Assembly: GCA_025667525.1 (NCBI GenBank) | Contig: CM046875.1 | Location: forward strand, 202,716,125-202,780,124 | Direction of reading: 5' to 3' | From: Glebionis coronaria | Taxonomy: Eukaryota; Streptophyta; Magnoliopsida; Asterales; Asteraceae | DNA: 64,000 nucleotides | Part shown: positions 21,358-33,569 of the stretch, piece after piece | Layout of the letters: the number at the start of each line of letters is the position of its first letter | Position numbering within the stretch: the stretch's first letter is position 1 | Position numbers and translations under genes: made by a program | The notes under the pieces: model-generated | What the model was told of the DNA's origin: nothing | What the model saw: only the letters and a program-made list of their open reading frames with translations | The model's database searches: none

Positions 21358-21723
21358 ATGGCAGATTCTCAAGGAAGTACTTCTTATGCAAATGCCACCC
21401 CTGTGTTGGACGAGATTATGCAACTCATTGGTGGTGCAAATATTTCGTATGCCATGAGGGTATACTTCAAGCAACAGATTATTGAAGAGAAGGCTTTTAC
21501 TAATGATATCCGGGATTTGATTGAACCGGTTAAGGTAAGCCTAAAAAGGGTGCGTACTGCACTTTCTGAAATGAAGACCAAGCATCCAGCTGCTGATTGG
21601 GAGGATTCTATTCAAGCTTTTACTGATTTAAAGAAGAGGTTGGAGACGAAGCTTTACCGTTTGAACATTATTGTTCAGGAACAAGTTGAAGGTGTCGGTG
21701 AGTTGAAAGCTTGGTCCACTTAA
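21358..21723 (+). CDS. Unassigned 121-aa protein encoded near the CACTA left end
   Basis: I do not recognise this protein. The ATG context (tccATGGCA) is strong, a TATA box lies 106 bp upstream, and the frame is free of repeats and stops. The sequence looks globular and largely helical. An N-terminal Ser/Thr/Asn-rich stretch is followed by LDEIMQLIGG, an amphipathic helix region (YAMRVYFKQQIIEEKAF), a basic segment LKRVRTALSEMK, and a C-terminal helix with heptad-like spacing (FTDLKKRLETKLYRL). There is no zinc knuckle, DDE motif or membrane segment. It stands alone on the plus strand, about 1.3 kb from the 3' end of the TNP2 pseudogene on the opposite strand. It could be a third CACTA-encoded factor, a captured host gene fragment, or the first exon of a larger product (gttaag|gtaagc at about 21535 resembles a donor). 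Confidence 0.6.
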   Translation: MADSQGSTSYANATPVLDEIMQLIGGANISYAMRVYFKQQIIEEKAFTNDIRDLIEPVKVSLKRVRTALSEMKTKHPAADWEDSIQAFTDLKKRLETKLYRLNIIVQEQVEGVGELKAWST

Positions 21724-23028
21724 ATGGAAATGGTTCCACCAGCAGAAGAAAATGTTTGATGATTGTTGTGCATGGGCACATATCTTTTTGTTGTTTTAGC
21801 CCATCAATATGCAGTTTGGGTATGTCGTGTCTAAACTAGTTCTTTTGTTTAAGTTAAAGTACTCTGTACCCATGTTTTGTTTAGCTGCATATCTAATATG
21901 TATATAATGTCTAATGGTAATGGTAATGACATTTATGTTTAATTTGGTTTAATGTTTAATGCCTACTATTGTGTTTATCTTAATTTTTTATTACATCTAA
22001 GTAAATTGTTCTTTAACTTATAGTTATGCTTAATATCAGTATCTGTTGTAATTTTTGGGGGTTAAGATAGCAGAATGTGCTGTGTGTATGAAATTAAAGA
22101 AGGTACATGAATGATTTAAGTATGAATTTGAGCACAAACTTGACAAGTATGACAAAATTCTGTATTATAGATTATGCAAACTTCTTGCAGACATAATATT
22201 ATACTCATTATGTCAATAGCTACTGCACTTCAGTAATGAGCATATTTTTGCAATACATGCTAATCACAAAATTTTTGAATACAGACTGAAATAAAAACCA
22301 ACTATAACCTATTGTAACTAAACACTACGTGTGCAGGCAATAGGAGGTTTAAATCATGTTGTCAATAAGCTTAAACATACAGTCCCAAACACCCCTTATA
22401 TTGAGCAGTATATCAAATTTACAAAGGAATAATGAAATTTAAGCAATTTCAGGGCATGCAACCAATATGAAATATAAAGGTGAGCAACAAAAGACTTAAA
22501 TAAGCTGGATAATCAATAAAATAAGCACTCACAAGCCAAACCAATAGTGGAGTTGAAACTGATACAAACTGATGCAATAGCTATATTTACATTATGCAGT
22601 TCAGTAATTGCAACTCAAATCACCAAATTGAACACTATGTAGTATGTCACTAGCTATATAAACAGATATGCAACTCAACTCACCAATCTGAACATTCTTT
22701 TTGAACATAAAGTTTCACTAGTATGACAGAATTCAATATGACAGATTATGAAAACTTACATGTAATTAGCTATATCAGCAGGACACAATTGAAATCTAAT
22801 TTTCATAAAAACATAATTAAAAGAACCACTGAATGTTAAAGAAATTTTACATTCAAATAAAAGAGATTACAAGTGTTTTTGCAGAAAAAATGAAAGATTA
22901 AATGTGTGATATGCACACAAACATAAATCCTTAAACAAGTACTAGAACCTATCCTCTAAAAGAACAAGTTAAATACGATAAAAAGGCCGATTGTGCCAAC
23001 TTGAGCATGACAGGCTTCACTTGGTTTT
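21724..23028. other. Non-coding interior of the CACTA element
   Basis: About 1.3 kb, AT-rich, without an ORF above 60 codons and without clear repeats. It presumably contains the 3' ends of both convergent transcripts. Confidence 0.5.
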
Positions 23029-26000
23029 TCATATGACAACTCCTTCACCGTCTGCTCGATAGTAGTCAATGTGTGAATCATCACCTACATGTGCATTTGG
23101 CAAAGTGTTATCATTGTTCTGGTGAATGACTGTACTAAATTCCTCATCGACTTCATCATATGCATCTTTGTAATTCTTGCTAGGGGTCCTGAAGACAATA
23201 GACATATTTTTTTGTACCTGGTCTTGGACATAAAACACTTGTCCTGCTTGTGAGCCAAATATGAACGGATCATCCTTGTGGCCTAAGTTATTCAGGTCTA
23301 CCAATGTATATCCAAGAAGCTTATCTTTTTTGACCGCATGTTTCTTGTGATTAACCCAATCGCACTTGAAAAGAGGTATTCTCCTGAAACGGTAATCTAG
23401 TACCCATATCTCTTGTAAAACCTCATAATAAAATAGTTTTTTTTTGTTTCTACTTCTTTGGATATATGAGTATCTTCTACCTCAACACAAACCCCACTGT
23501 TCTGGTAAACTTTGCCATCATTTATTTTCGTACGAAATGTATACCCATTGATGTTATATGCATCGTATTTCACTACCGTGGCGCGTGGTCCAGATGATAT
23601 CCACCTAACAGTATCTGATACGCTATCTATTGATATTGCTAACTCTCTCAAAACCTGAATTTCAACAGTTAAAGAATAGTGTTTCAGATAAAGAAATGGT
23701 GTGTTGGTGGACCTCTACCTAGCTAATGACAACACTTCTAATTGCTACTGAGAGTTGGAGATCGCCTCATTATGTTGTAAGTGCTTATTTATTATACTCT
23801 ACTACTAGCTTAGTATTGGTTTTTGAGATGTTAAGTTAACCAATATTTAGCAACAAACAAACAATTATAAACATCATACAAGTAATTACCTCATCATGTA
23901 ACCACTTAGCACAAGTTTTACAATGCTCAGCCTCCAGCAATGCTATTCGTTTCCCCGGGTTATTGTTTTTTAAATAATTCTTGTGTCGCCTGAAACGAAA
24001 CAATGTATTTGATTAATTTTTTTGTTTTTAGAATATTTATATCAATGAAATAGATATGTGTTAGTAATACTTACTCGATATAGGGTAAAAGTTCATCTGT
24101 ATTTTGTAGTACATACAAATGAGCTTTTGCAAATAGTTCCCCATTCTTTTCGAATGGTGTGTCGGCCGACAATGGCATTCCGTCCTCATTTTCATTGGTT
24201 ACATCTTTATCAGGTGGCAAACCAACAGATTTTATTATTTTATGATACTCGCTAAAAACTCTATTGTTTCTTCCGCAATGGTCTCCTCAGCAATGCATCT
24301 CTCTGGTCTATTTTTGTTTCTAACATGGTTTTTAATAACCTTCATACATCTTTCAAATGGGTACATCCACCGAAAGCATATGGGACCACACAATCTTACC
24401 TCTCTAGTTAGGTGCACAGTCAAGTGTATCATAATATCAAAAAATGACGGAGGAAAGAACTTCTTAAGTAGGCACAATGTCATAACTAGTTCTTGTTGCA
24501 TCGCATCTAGTTCTTCCAATTTGATTTCTTTTCTACATATAGATTTAAAGAAAAAGCAAAACCTGATAATAGCATATCGTGTGGGTGGATCCATGATCGA
24601 ATGTATTGCAATTGGTAAAAACTCTTGCATCAACATGTGATAGTCATGTGACTTAAGGCCACTGAGCTTCCTTTCCTTTACGTTGACCAAACTAGCAAAA
24701 TTTGAACAATATCTCTGTGGTACTCTGAGGTTGGCTAACGTTTCACAAAATTTGTCTTTTTCAGCATTAGTTAACGTGTAGCCTGCTGGAGGTAGTGTTG
24801 TTTTGTCTTGTTCTAGACTAGCAAAAAGCTTAGGTTTTATACCCAAATCTGCCAGATCCATTCGTGCCTTCAATCCATCTTTCGTCTTACCAGGAACATT
24901 TAGCAAAGTTCCAACAAAACTCTCCCCACAATTTTTTTTCTACATGCATAAACTCAATACAATGTGGAACAGGATTATGCCTCCAATACCTTAGCCTTCG
25001 ATACCAAATGTTGAATTTCTTCCAATACGATTCAGTAGGTTGGCTTGAACTACCCTCGTCTTTTGTTGCTTTTCTTTTGTTATTTTGAATTTTCCCACCT
25101 CTGCCTCTTGTATCTTCCTGGTTTCCTGATGCGTTATTGTTAGTTTTATTTACTTTTCCCCACTTATTTTGAATATGTCAAACTTCGTCGTATATTTCTT
25201 CCCCTATCTTTGGTACTGGAGCACGTTCAAGTTCTTGTTGTCCATTAAACGATTTCCTTTGCTTTCTTAATGGATGTGTGTATGGTAGATATCGTCTGTG
25301 ACCAGCATAACTTTGCTTGGCTGAGGCCGAAAAAGTCTTACACAATGTGTATCTTTCCCACGTCACGCAACCATTGAATCCACTGTATGGGAAGCCGCAT
25401 AATGTACCCAGTGCTGGATAATCATTTATCATCCATAACACAACAGAATGAAGCTTAAAGTTCTGTTTCGTTGACGCATCATATGTATCAACACCATGTT
25501 CAAATAAGGTATACAGATCATCAACTAACGGTTCTAAGAAAACATCAATATCATTCCCCGGGTATCCCGATATAAGGGTCGAAAGTATGATAAACTTTCA
25601 TTTCATACACAACCATGGAGGAAGGTTGTATATGACACATAAAACTGCCCATACAATGTGATGCATATTACCTGAGTTGACGTCAACCCCATCAGCCGAT
25701 ATTCCCATCCGTATATTTCTTAGATCTTCTACAATTCTGGGGAATTTTTCATTTATGGTACGCCATGCCTGTGAATCTGCAGGGTGACGTAAAACACCAT
25801 CTGTTATCCTCCTTGTTGCGTGCCATCTCATGTTTTCTGCAATACTTGGTATCTTAAACAATCGTTTTAGTCTTGGTATAATTGGGAAGTACCACATCAC
25901 TTTGGCTGGAATGTTTTCGTAAACTTTCTTTGTCTTATTGTCGACCTTCCATCTTGTTGTCCCACATGTTGAGCAAGCAGTCAATTTTGAGTTAGTTTTC

Positions 26001-26702
26001 CAATAAATCATGCAGTTGTTGATACATACATGTATCTTTTTGTATCCTGATCCCATATGTCGCATAATTGTTTTGGCCTTATAAGTTCTTTCAACTAGTT
26101 CGTTACCAGCACGTAGCATCTTTTTAATCAAACCAAGTAATTCAGTAATGAACTTATCTCAAGCTCCATACTTACCCTTCAAGTTGAGAAGTTTAACTAT
26201 TGCAGACAACTTTGTGAAGTCGGGACATCCTTCATAAAGTGGCTTCTCCGCGTCTACTACTAGTTGTTGAAACTTGGGAATGTCATCCTCATCAAAATCA
26301 TCTTTTGTAGCGTTAACCATCTCTACTGTTGCTGGGTCATCTGTTGGAATTTCTGAACCAGCATCCGTGTCGACATCCGTGTTGTCAACATACTATGTTG
26401 TATCATCAACTAATATTTGGGCATTTGATGATTGCTCGTCCTTTTCTCCATGTTTTTTCCAATTTGTGTACTTTGCATTAAACCCATGTCTGAATAAATG
26501 GAATCCTACTGATTCTACTGTACCCTCTATGTGGTTTAAGAAACTGTTACAGGGACATAGAAATTTAAATGGTCCATTATGACTTTCTGGGTAGCGGTTA
26601 ATCTCCTCTTGCGCATTTTTTGGCATATTCAATAAACGCTTCTACTCCGTCAAAATATTCTTTTCTAGTCCTGTTACTTCGTATCCAAGACTTGTCCATC
26701 AT
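23029..26702 (-). pseudogene. CACTA transposase TNP2 (Transposase_21 family), degenerate
   Basis: The protein that would cut and join CACTA ends. From the ATG at 26697-26702, in order: a transposase-associated N-terminal domain (MDKSWI, EYFDGVEAFIEYA, CPCNSF, GFNAKYTNWKKHGE); the TNP2 core (YKKIHVC, CSTCGTTRWK, PAKVMWYFPIIPRLKRLF, MRWHATRR, LRHPADSQAW, NLPPWLCMK, PGNDIDVFLEPLVDDL, HPLRKQRKSFNG, FMHVEK, LLNVPGKTKDGLKAR); DUF4218 (24235-24906; GLKSHDYHMLMQ, PFERCMK); and DUF4216 at the C-terminus (23029-23651; YYEVLQEIW, LFKCDW, KDDPFIFGSQAGQVFYVQD). Breaks: TAG 26393-26395, TGA 26159-26161, TGA at about 25595, TGA at about 25178, one extra A in a run at about 24932, a length change in the 9-A run at 23437, and a frame change near 26600. 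Introns are likely at about 24000-24060 and 23655-23890. It cannot encode a full transposase as it stands. Confidence 0.9.
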
Positions 26703-27757
26703 AGTGTTGAGGATAAATCGTACCGTATATATCCTACAAATCACAAAACAAACCAATATATCATATCCAAGATAAAACATTCTTAAAGGTTTAAGGCACA
26801 TAGCATGAATCAATAACTCATAATATAAAACCCCAAAAACTAATCACATATATACTAATTATCTAAACAAATGCATATGAACACTACATATTATAATCCT
26901 AATAAAAACATTCCCTGATTTATAAAGTAATGAAATTAAAATTGGTGTAGATGGCCGAACATAATAGTTGTTGATGTTATCGATGGCTCGAGAATGAGGG
27001 ATGGAAAAAAATTATGGGATGAGTTTAAAATTTTTGGGAGTTATTTTCAATGTTCACTAAATAACATTTTGGAGGCAAATTTTCAGTTTTCAACAAAATA
27101 AAATTTTGGAGGCATGTTTTAAATTTCACTGAATAATAGTTTGAAGTAAAAGGTGTTAAAATTTGACCCGAAAATGTAGGTTATTTATCCTAATAAAAAG
27201 TCCTAACTTTATATTTTTGTTCAAATAGGAATATCGGACATAAAAAAGTCCATTGGGTACATGGACCATCATAAGTATTTGTGTATTTATTACTTATACC
27301 CATATATAAATATGTTATTTATAATTTATTAAACATAAGTCGAGATGGGCTTATGTGTCATAAGCTTACATTTTGTGGTTTATATCTATTACCAAATTAA
27401 TATAATGCATGAAATATATTTAAGGAAATATTATTTTAAACGGGCCAATGCGGTGCAGTCGTATTATCAGGTAATCATATAACATAAACAAATATTTTAA
27501 AAATGAAAGTATCAATATTAAGACAAAAAAATGTCAACAACAGACAATTATTATGAAAGACTAAGTATATAAAACTTGATAAAAATTATATTAATGAAAA
27601 TACATTAATTATGTTTTAAATAAGTAATATATGATATATGCAAACGTTTTATACCCCTTTTAAAAAGTCGGAACTGAAAAGGTTTTATGACTTATTTCAC
27701 CAAGACCACGTCTGAACGTAACATAAATGATGAGTAATTTGTTATCTTACTTAATTT
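26703..27757. other. Non-coding interval between TNP2 and the telomere-like array
   Basis: AT-rich, with no ORF. It includes a weak internal repeat (ttttggaggca at about 27065-27115). It probably contains the TNP2 promoter on the minus strand. Confidence 0.5.
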
Positions 27758-29350
27758 AAAACCTAAACCTTAAACAATTTAACCCTAAACCATATAACCC
27801 TTAAACCATAAACCTTAATTAAACCATAATTCATAATCCTACATACCATAATCCTTAATCCTTAAACATTAAACCCTAAACATTAAACCTCAATAAACAC
27901 TAAACCTTAAACCAATGAACCCTAAACACTAAATTATAATCCGGTACATATAAACCTTAAATCCTATTTAACCCTTAAACCACAAACCCTAGCTAACTAA
28001 ACCATAAATCATAAACCTTAAAACATAAACCAATAAACCTTAAACCCTAATTAAGCCCTAAACCTTAAGGTAATACACCCTAAATACTATATCATACACC
28101 TTAAACCTATAAACCTTAAATCCTATTTAACCCTTAATTAAACCATAAACCCTAGCTAATTAAACCATAAATCATAAACCTTAAACCATAAACCAATAAA
28201 CCTTAAACCCTAATTAAGCCCTAAACCATAAAGTAATGCACCCTGATTAAACACTATATCATACACCTTAAACCTATAAACCTTAAATTCTATTTAACCC
28301 ATAAACCACAAACCCTAGCTAATTAAACCATAAATCATAAACCATAAACCATAAACCAATAAACCTTAAACCCTAAGCCCTAAACCTTAAACCAATGCAC
28401 TCTAAACACTATATCACACACCTTAAACCTATAAACCTTAAATCCTATTTAACCCTTAAACCACAAACCCTAGCTAATTAAACCATAAATCCTAAACCTT
28501 AAACCTTAAACCATAAACCAATGAACCTTAAACCCTAAGCCCTAGACCTTAAACCAATGCACCCTATACACTAAATCATACACATTAAACCATTTAACCT
28601 TAAATACTATTTAACCCTTAAACCACAAACCCTAGCTAATTAAACCATAAACCAATGAACCTTAAACCCTAAACCCTAAACCCTAAGCCCTAAACCTTAA
28701 ACCAATGCACCCTAAACACTATATCATACACCTTAAACCATTTAACCTTAAATCATATTTAACCCTTAAAACCACAAACCCTAGCTAATTAAACCATAAA
28801 TCCTAAACCATAAACCAATGAACCTTAAACCCTAAACCCTATGAGCCCTAAACCCTATAAACCTTAAATCATAATTAATCCTTAAACCACAAACCCTAGC
28901 TAAACCATAAATCCTAAACCATAAACCAATAAACCTTAAACCCTAAACCCTATAAGCCCTAAACCCTATAAACCTTAAACCATAATTAATCCTTAAACCA
29001 CAAACCCTAGCTAATTAAACCATAAATCCTAATTAAACCTTAATAAACCACACTAGCTAATTAAACCATAAATCCTAAACCTTAAACCATAACCCTAAAG
29101 TCTAAACCATACAACCTAAACATAAAGTAGTATACCCTATATAAACCCTAAATCATAAACTTTAAACAACATTAATTAACCCTAAAACATGAACTTAAAT
29201 TAAACTATAAACCCTAATTAAACCTAAACCACTTCATTAACCCTAAACCATAAACCCTAAATCATAAATCCTAAACCTTAACCCTCAACCCTATACCTTA
29301 AACCATAAACCCTAAACCCCAACCCTAAACCATAAACCCTAACCCATTAC
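27758..29350. repeat. Telomere-like (CCCTAAA-derived) satellite with about 160-bp higher-order unit
   Basis: Almost 1.6 kb of AAACC(C/T)TAAACCNTAAA variants of the plant telomere heptamer, with short perfect runs of CCCTAAA (e.g. about 28662-28685). A longer order is superimposed: landmarks such as atatcatacacc recur at about 28089, 28256, 28411, 28574 and 28731 (155-167 bp apart), each followed by CCTTAAACC...TATTTAACCC...ACAAACCCTAGCTAATTAAACC. This is an interstitial array, not a chromosome end, because it lies inside a CACTA element. Confidence 0.92.
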
Positions 29351-30100
29351 TAAACTATAATTTTGTCACCCTAACCTTATTAAACCGACCATTCAAAATC
29401 GACCTTATTCATATTTAAGTTATTTAACTATAATTTTATGTTTAAAATTAATTAAAGTAATATTTTTATGTTATGTTTAAAATTATAACATTTTTAAAGT
29501 TAGTTAATTTTGACAAAAATGTTTTTAATAAAAATACAACGTATATGTTTTTTTATTTACTTACTATTATTTATTTATTATTAACTTTTTAATAATTAAA
29601 TGTTAATTACTATAATTTTATTATTAAGTAATTTTAAATAATATTTACATTTTCATTAAACACAAATAATATCCAGCAACCATCTAGCTTGTAACCGCCA
29701 CCATCTTCAGAATCACACACAGGAAGAACAAACCCTAAATCTTCATCCAATACACAATAAAAAAATAAAACCCTCATACACAATAGTCGCCAATATACAC
29801 AATCATTAACGACATGAAGAATCAGGAAAAAAGGTAATGCAACAATCAGTATTGTTCAATTTAAATATTAGGGTTCATACGAATAGTGTAAGTTTGTTAT
29901 GGTATTAGGGTTTACACTAATTTTTAATGCATGTATGTGGACCTATTTCATTTTTCATTAACGTGATTCGATTTATAGGACTAGCCCTTCTTAATCTATG
30001 TCATTTTTAATTAACGTGTTTATATGGTCTATGTTTCAATCTTGGTTATGGTTTTTGTTAATGTGTCCGAATATGGTCCCATGGTATATTATAGTTACAG
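29351..30100 (+). other. AT-rich interval with possible 5' exon of the plus-strand CACTA gene
   Basis: About 300 bp of AT-rich DNA are followed by an A/C-rich leader-like segment (29670-29835) ending CAGGAAAAAAG|GTAATGC. That resembles an exon end with a short ATG frame (ATG at 29814). If real, the downstream gypsy insertion lies in the first intron of the TNP1-like gene. This is consensus-based only. Confidence 0.3.
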
Positions 30101-33100
30101 TGTGACAATCCGTCAATTTATGATTGATATTTTATTCTCAATATTTATTTGAAAATATTAATTTTAATGTTATATTATGAACTCACTTATTTTTAGGAAG
30201 AAATTTGGATTTACGTCTTGAAGTAGCATCGACTACGTCTAAACCGGAGGATTCAACGTTACGTGCTTACGTTTACATACACCGTTTTGGTGACAGTCCG
30301 ACATTTCAGAAAATAAATTTATCCGTGAATATTATTTTGAGATTTTAAATTTGTGTTGGTTCACAAACTCACAAATTTACGAGAAGAGATTATGACTTAC
30401 GATTTTAATTTAATGTCCTTTACGACTAAACCGGAAACCTTAGGATTACGTATTTACGTTTTCGAACTCCGTTTTTGATGAGACAATTTTTATTAGATTC
30501 GTTTTGTGTCGTTGATTCATAATTTATAAAAACGTTTTTCGTAAAACGACCCGAGGGCACGCAAATCGAGGAAACTAGAATCAAGGAATACCCGTAAATT
30601 AATGGGGATGGAACAAGTACATACTTGTCCCACCCCCACACATGGCTAAACAAAGCTAACAACACTATGTGGTGTCAAGCTTACAAGATAAGCTAAGACA
30701 CATGTCTTAGTTTACTTGTAAACTAGCAACCAACATCAAAACCACCACCTCAAACCATTTTCATTCATTTCAACACATGCAAACTACTAAACACTCTCCT
30801 CCCTCTCTCTAAAATTCGTCCCAAACTCATCCAAAACAACCCCCATTTGATCTTGATTCAACCATAAATCATATGTATAATTTACATATGATGAAAACCC
30901 ATTAAAGTTATGAAGATTGGAGGTGATCTTAACATGTAAAAAGGAGTTTTCAAGGGAGTTTGGGGCTGATTTCTCAAGGAGTTTTCATGAAAAACAAGGG
31001 CTGATTTTTGGAGGAATCTACAAATACTTGGTGATCCTAGAAGTGGTGTTGATATCTCATAAGATTGGTTACCCAAAACCATGTCTTGTTCATCCAAAAG
31101 CTCATCATTTCATCACTTTGGTGGTATAAAGATTGTTCTCCCCATCCTCTTGTTATTTTGATTATGTAATCATGTATTTTCTTTCTTATTGTATATGTAT
31201 ATGATTAATATATGATGATAAAATCGTTGTGTGTGGATCAAGTGTTGATAAATATGATTAAAGATATGAAAAACCATAGGTGACAAGGTTAAAATCTTGC
31301 TAAATATGATGGCTGTATAAAAACAGTAAGTAATCAAATGTTAAACTGATAAAATGGCATGGTGGAATCAATTTACAGTAAGTATTAGATGTCATACACA
31401 AGTGAGAGTTGGCCATGCAATGGAATCATCAAAATGAGTGAGATATGATCAAAACAAGTTTAGAATACAAATCTGAGTTCACTGTTTTGGACGATTTTTA
31501 GAAAATACTTAAAGGCTGATTCAACAGTAGCTATAGAAGAGTTAAATGGATAACATATCATTTAGTTTATGTCATAAAAATTTGAGCTTCTATCTCCATA
31601 TAGAACTCTAGATATGGTTGTTTTGGTGAACATAAAACTAAAAATCAGATTTTTAAAGAATTAATGTTTAATAGTATTATATAAGCACTCAACTAAAAAT
31701 AGTATAAAATGTGAATTAAAACCCACTAACTTATATAATACATTTATATAAATATGTATAAGAATAAATAAATGAACATTTTATAAAAATGGTAGTTTGA
31801 TAAGTTTTATAAGTTATAAAACTATAAACATGATTTTTACGACTTTTTCGGCTATTACCGTAAAATTAACGTTTTTGTTAAATAAAACTTAGACGGTTGG
31901 ACCCGTCTAATGTAAACTTTTATAAACTCATATACTGATATATAAACATATATAGCAAGTAAAAACCGATAAAACCTGAACTATAAAACATACGGACATT
32001 AACGGGCTAAGTTAACGTTATTGGACTAATAATACAACAAAATGGGCTAAAAAAATTTAAACTTATTTATTGGGCTTAACCTTTTTGGGCCCTACATTTA
32101 AAGTATAAATACTGATAATAAAAGTATAATTGGACTAATTAATAGTATTGGGCTTATAATAGGCTTATTGGGCCTAAAACATGTAAATAAGTAAAACTAG
32201 TAAACTAGTACAAAAGTTACCAATACATAACACTATAATGAATGAGTAAAAATGTATAAACCCACTGGATCATCATCATATATATAAAATCATCATATGT
32301 ATACATAATTGTTATTTTTAAATATTCATTGGACAAGAGTCTAAGACGAGTATTATTTGTCTAGGTTTCCGTGATTGAAGCACGTACCGTACATCCGAAT
32401 TGCCGATAACCCGCTTTCCCACATCCACGTGAGTTCATAGCCTCGCACTCTTTTAAATGTTTTTATGAAATATTTTATAAACCCGCGAGGGAGATAACAT
32501 GTTAGTTTTTATAAAATAAGACACATTTGTCCCGATTGTTTGTTTATTGATTTAGACCCGGATGATTGTATGACCCTATGAATGATTAAATGACCCGATA
32601 GATGAAATAAAATGGATTATTAAAGTTAGGTTATGTCACTAAAAGTCCCATTAGCATGAATTGAGAACTACCGGGATTTGGTAGACGCTTATGCATATAA
32701 TAGTACTATTTGGGGATGATCACCCCAGTTCGCGCCTTGACGGTTGATCCCCGTCGTGCCACATTGATTGGTAAGCAAATTTATGTATGAGAAGATTTCC
32801 ATAGTGTGACCTTTGTGACGACACGCTAATTTAGATGGGAAAATTGAGTTTCGGGCTATCTACCCGTTGTTTGGTTTAGTAAGGTAACAATGTCATGCGG
32901 CTTATAATAATCCAATTAATGAAATACTGCTATACGCACCGAATTACAATATATTACCTGACTAGCAATACGGGGTCATATTATTGATATTATGTTTGTG
33001 TTTTGGTTTTCATGACCATATTCATATAACGGTTTTTATTTAATCTATACAACGTTATAAAACGTATTGTATGATGTTTTTACGACATTGGCTCGTATAA

Positions 33101-33569
33101 TGATTTTTAAGGCAAATGCCTATATTATGATTTTCGATAAGGATTTGTATAAAAATGACTTTGGCTATTTTATGGCCTATTACAATGATTTGTACGAAAT
33201 GATTTTTGGTAATAATTTTATACCAAAGTTATATTGATGGAATTTATTAAACTCTATGAATTCACTCGGCGTTATCGCTGACCTTTTCTTTTAACATGTT
33301 TTATCTCAGTTACTTGAAGGTAATTCTCGGGAAGACAACAAGAATTCATGGCCCGCACTTAAATATTAATTTCCATTCAAATGCTTTGTAAAACCTGTAT
33401 AAAATACAATGACTTGGGACCTATGTAATTTTGATATTTATGAATGGAAATGCTTTTATTATTAAACGACGCGATTTTTAAGCGTTGTCTATGATGTGAG
33501 TAATGTGCTATCCCGTAACACCAACTAGTCTTCCGCTGTATTGAGTTGTATAAATTTGGGGGTGTTACA
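30101..33569 (+). repeat. 5' LTR of the nested gypsy element
   Basis: 3,469 bp, TG...CA. Small frames inside (79 aa at 30426 minus, 70-71 aa near 30900) recur in the other LTR and are not genes. It contains the 14-bp word gtcttccgctgtat (33528-33541) near its end. Confidence 0.95.

Noticed and set aside
27758..29350. Chromosome end (true telomere)
   Set aside because: The heptamers are degenerate, organised in 160-bp units, and lie inside a CACTA element with unique sequence on both sides.
30426..31129. Conserved small ORFs duplicated at 39144-39847
   Set aside because: They are repeated only because they lie in the two LTR copies of the same gypsy element; there is no coding signature.
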